A stretch of DNA of 6,257 bases from Oscillospiraceae bacterium (GTDB lineage Bacteria > Bacillota > Clostridia > Oscillospirales > Ruminococcaceae), in contig JAIRWE010000143.1 in the NCBI GenBank assembly GCA_031253365.1, forward strand, positions 1 to 6,257. The letters are read 5' to 3'. The number at the start of each line of letters is the position of its first letter. The first letter of the stretch is position 1. Under the pieces are notes generated by a model. That model did no database searches, was not told where the DNA came from, and was given only the letters and a program-made list of their open reading frames with translations. Of the stretch, positions 5,403-6,257 are shown piece after piece. A program made the translations under genes and the position numbers.

Positions 5403-6257
5403 ATGGCGGCGTCTGAAAGCCGAATGGGTGTTTCTGAAAAGCCCTCCGGCGCGTTAATCGCCATGAGCGGCGGCGTTGACAGTTCCGTCGCGGCGTTGCT
5501 TACCGCCCGGCGGTTCCCGAACAGCATAGGCGGCGTTATGAAGCTGTTCTCGAACGGGGACGCCGCGCGGCGCGAAAATTCCTGCTGCGCGCAAAGGGAC
5601 ATTGAGGACGCGCGCTCCGTCGCCGACAGGATAGGGCTGCCTTTCTACGTTTTCAACTTCGCCGACACTTTCGGGGAGCGGGTTATACGGCGTTTCATCG
5701 AGGCGTACCGAAACGGGGAGACGCCCAATCCGTGTATCGACTGCAACCGTTATTTGAAGTTTGAGCGGTTGTTGAGGCGCGCGGCGGAATTGGACAGGGA
5801 GTATGTCGTCACGGGTCATTACGCGAGGATTGAGCCGGATTCCGGGGGCGGGCGGCTTTTGCTCAAAAAGGGCGCGGATTTGTCCAAGGACCAAAGCTAC
5901 GTGCTTTACGCCTTAACGCAGGAACAGTTAAAGCATACGCTTTTTCCGCTGGGCGGGCTGCGTAAGTCGCGGGTGCGGGAATTGGCGCTCGAACACGGCT
6001 TCGTCAACGCGAAAAAACGGGACAGCCAGGATATTTGTTTCGTCGGCGACGGCGGTTACGCGGATTTCATAGAGAAATACGACGGCGGGGAGTTCCCGAA
6101 GGGGCGGTTCGCCGACGTGAACGGCAACGACCTCGGTCAAAGCAAGGGGATTATCCATTACACCGTCGGTCAGCGCAAGGGGTTGGGGCTGTCGGCGGAA
6201 ACGCCCCTTTACGTCTGTTCGTTGCGCGCCGGGGACAACACCGTCGTCGTGGGAACC
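5403..6257 (+). CDS. mnmA: tRNA-specific 2-thiouridylase MnmA, 3' end outside window
   Basis: The enzyme adenylates and then thiolates U34 at C2 in the anticodons of tRNA Lys, Glu and Gln, taking sulfur from a cysteine desulfurase. The frame is open for 285 codons to the window edge; full-length proteins have about 350-370 residues, so the C-terminal beta barrel is cut off. Visible are the ATP-binding PP-loop SGGVDSS (22-28), TPNPCIDCNRYLKF (107-120) with catalytic C114 and an extra C111, VTGHYARIE (136-144), KDQSYVLYAL (162-171), RDSQDICFV (206-214) with the second catalytic cysteine C212, and HYTVGQRKGLGL (252-263). The start at 5403 is supported by GGAGG (5391-5395), 7 nt upstream. It gives about 17 residues before the usual start of homology; the ATG at 5424 (codon 8) is the alternative but lacks a ribosome binding site. 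The N-terminal codons lie in a direct repeat of the metK end. Confidence 0.96.
   Translation, partial: MAASESRMGVSEKPSGALIAMSGGVDSSVAALLTARRFPNSIGGVMKLFSNGDAARRENSCCAQRDIEDARSVADRIGLPFYVFNFADTFGERVIRRFIEAYRNGETPNPCIDCNRYLKFERLLRRAAELDREYVVTGHYARIEPDSGGGRLLLKKGADLSKDQSYVLYALTQEQLKHTLFPLGGLRKSRVRELALEHGFVNAKKRDSQDICFVGDGGYADFIEKYDGGEFPKGRFADVNGNDLGQSKGIIHYTVGQRKGLGLSAETPLYVCSLRAGDNTVVVGT
5407..5442 (+). repeat. Direct repeat, copy 2, inside the mnmA N-terminal codons
   Basis: This is the second copy of the repeat, offset by 76 nt from copy 1. Here it is translated as part of mnmA codons 2-14. The TGA that stops metK in copy 1 is read in another frame here, as TCT GAA. Confidence 0.88.

Noticed and set aside
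4916..5602. 228-codon - strand frame across the metK end and mnmA start
   Set aside because: It is antisense to two certain genes and its translation is low-complexity Arg/Pro/Ser, typical of a shadow frame.

Overview
The window is a compact, single-direction cluster of six protein genes, all on the + strand, apparently from a bacterium of the Bacillota, most likely class Clostridia. The evidence is the set of protein signatures: a glutamate 5-kinase with no PUA domain, a BTAD-type regulator with a degenerate GGDEF-like tail, and an MnmA carrying TPNPCIDCNR. Strong AGGAG-type ribosome binding sites, a TTG start and moderately high GC also fit. Genus or species cannot be named from this sequence.

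Layout. Positions 1-31 are a short A-rich leader. proB (32-832) and proA (829-2100) overlap by 4 nt and encode the first two steps of proline synthesis; proC is not in the window. After 23 nt comes an unrecognised single-pass membrane protein (2124-2933). After another 17 nt comes a BTAD-family regulator that starts at TTG (2951-4141). metK, S-adenosylmethionine synthetase (4174-5340), follows after 32 nt. mnmA, the tRNA 2-thiouridylase (5403-6257), follows after 62 nt and runs off the end of the window.

No intrinsic terminator was seen between any pair of genes, so one transcript across the window is plausible but not shown. The genes do not form one pathway: two make a proline precursor, one makes SAM, one modifies tRNA, and two are an orphan membrane protein and an orphan regulator. 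No gap exceeds 62 nt and no intergenic riboswitch or tRNA was seen. No CRISPR array or mobile element was seen.

The most unusual feature is the metK-mnmA junction. About 36 nt covering the metK stop codon is repeated 76 nt downstream inside the mnmA start region. The upstream copy contains a 12-codon frame that looks like a decayed duplicate of the mnmA start. This suggests a local tandem duplication that moved the mnmA start upstream and may have created its present ribosome binding site. The second most interesting item is the BTAD regulator with its non-catalytic GGDEF-like domain, next to the unknown membrane protein. I found no convincing evidence for a wholly new multi-gene system.
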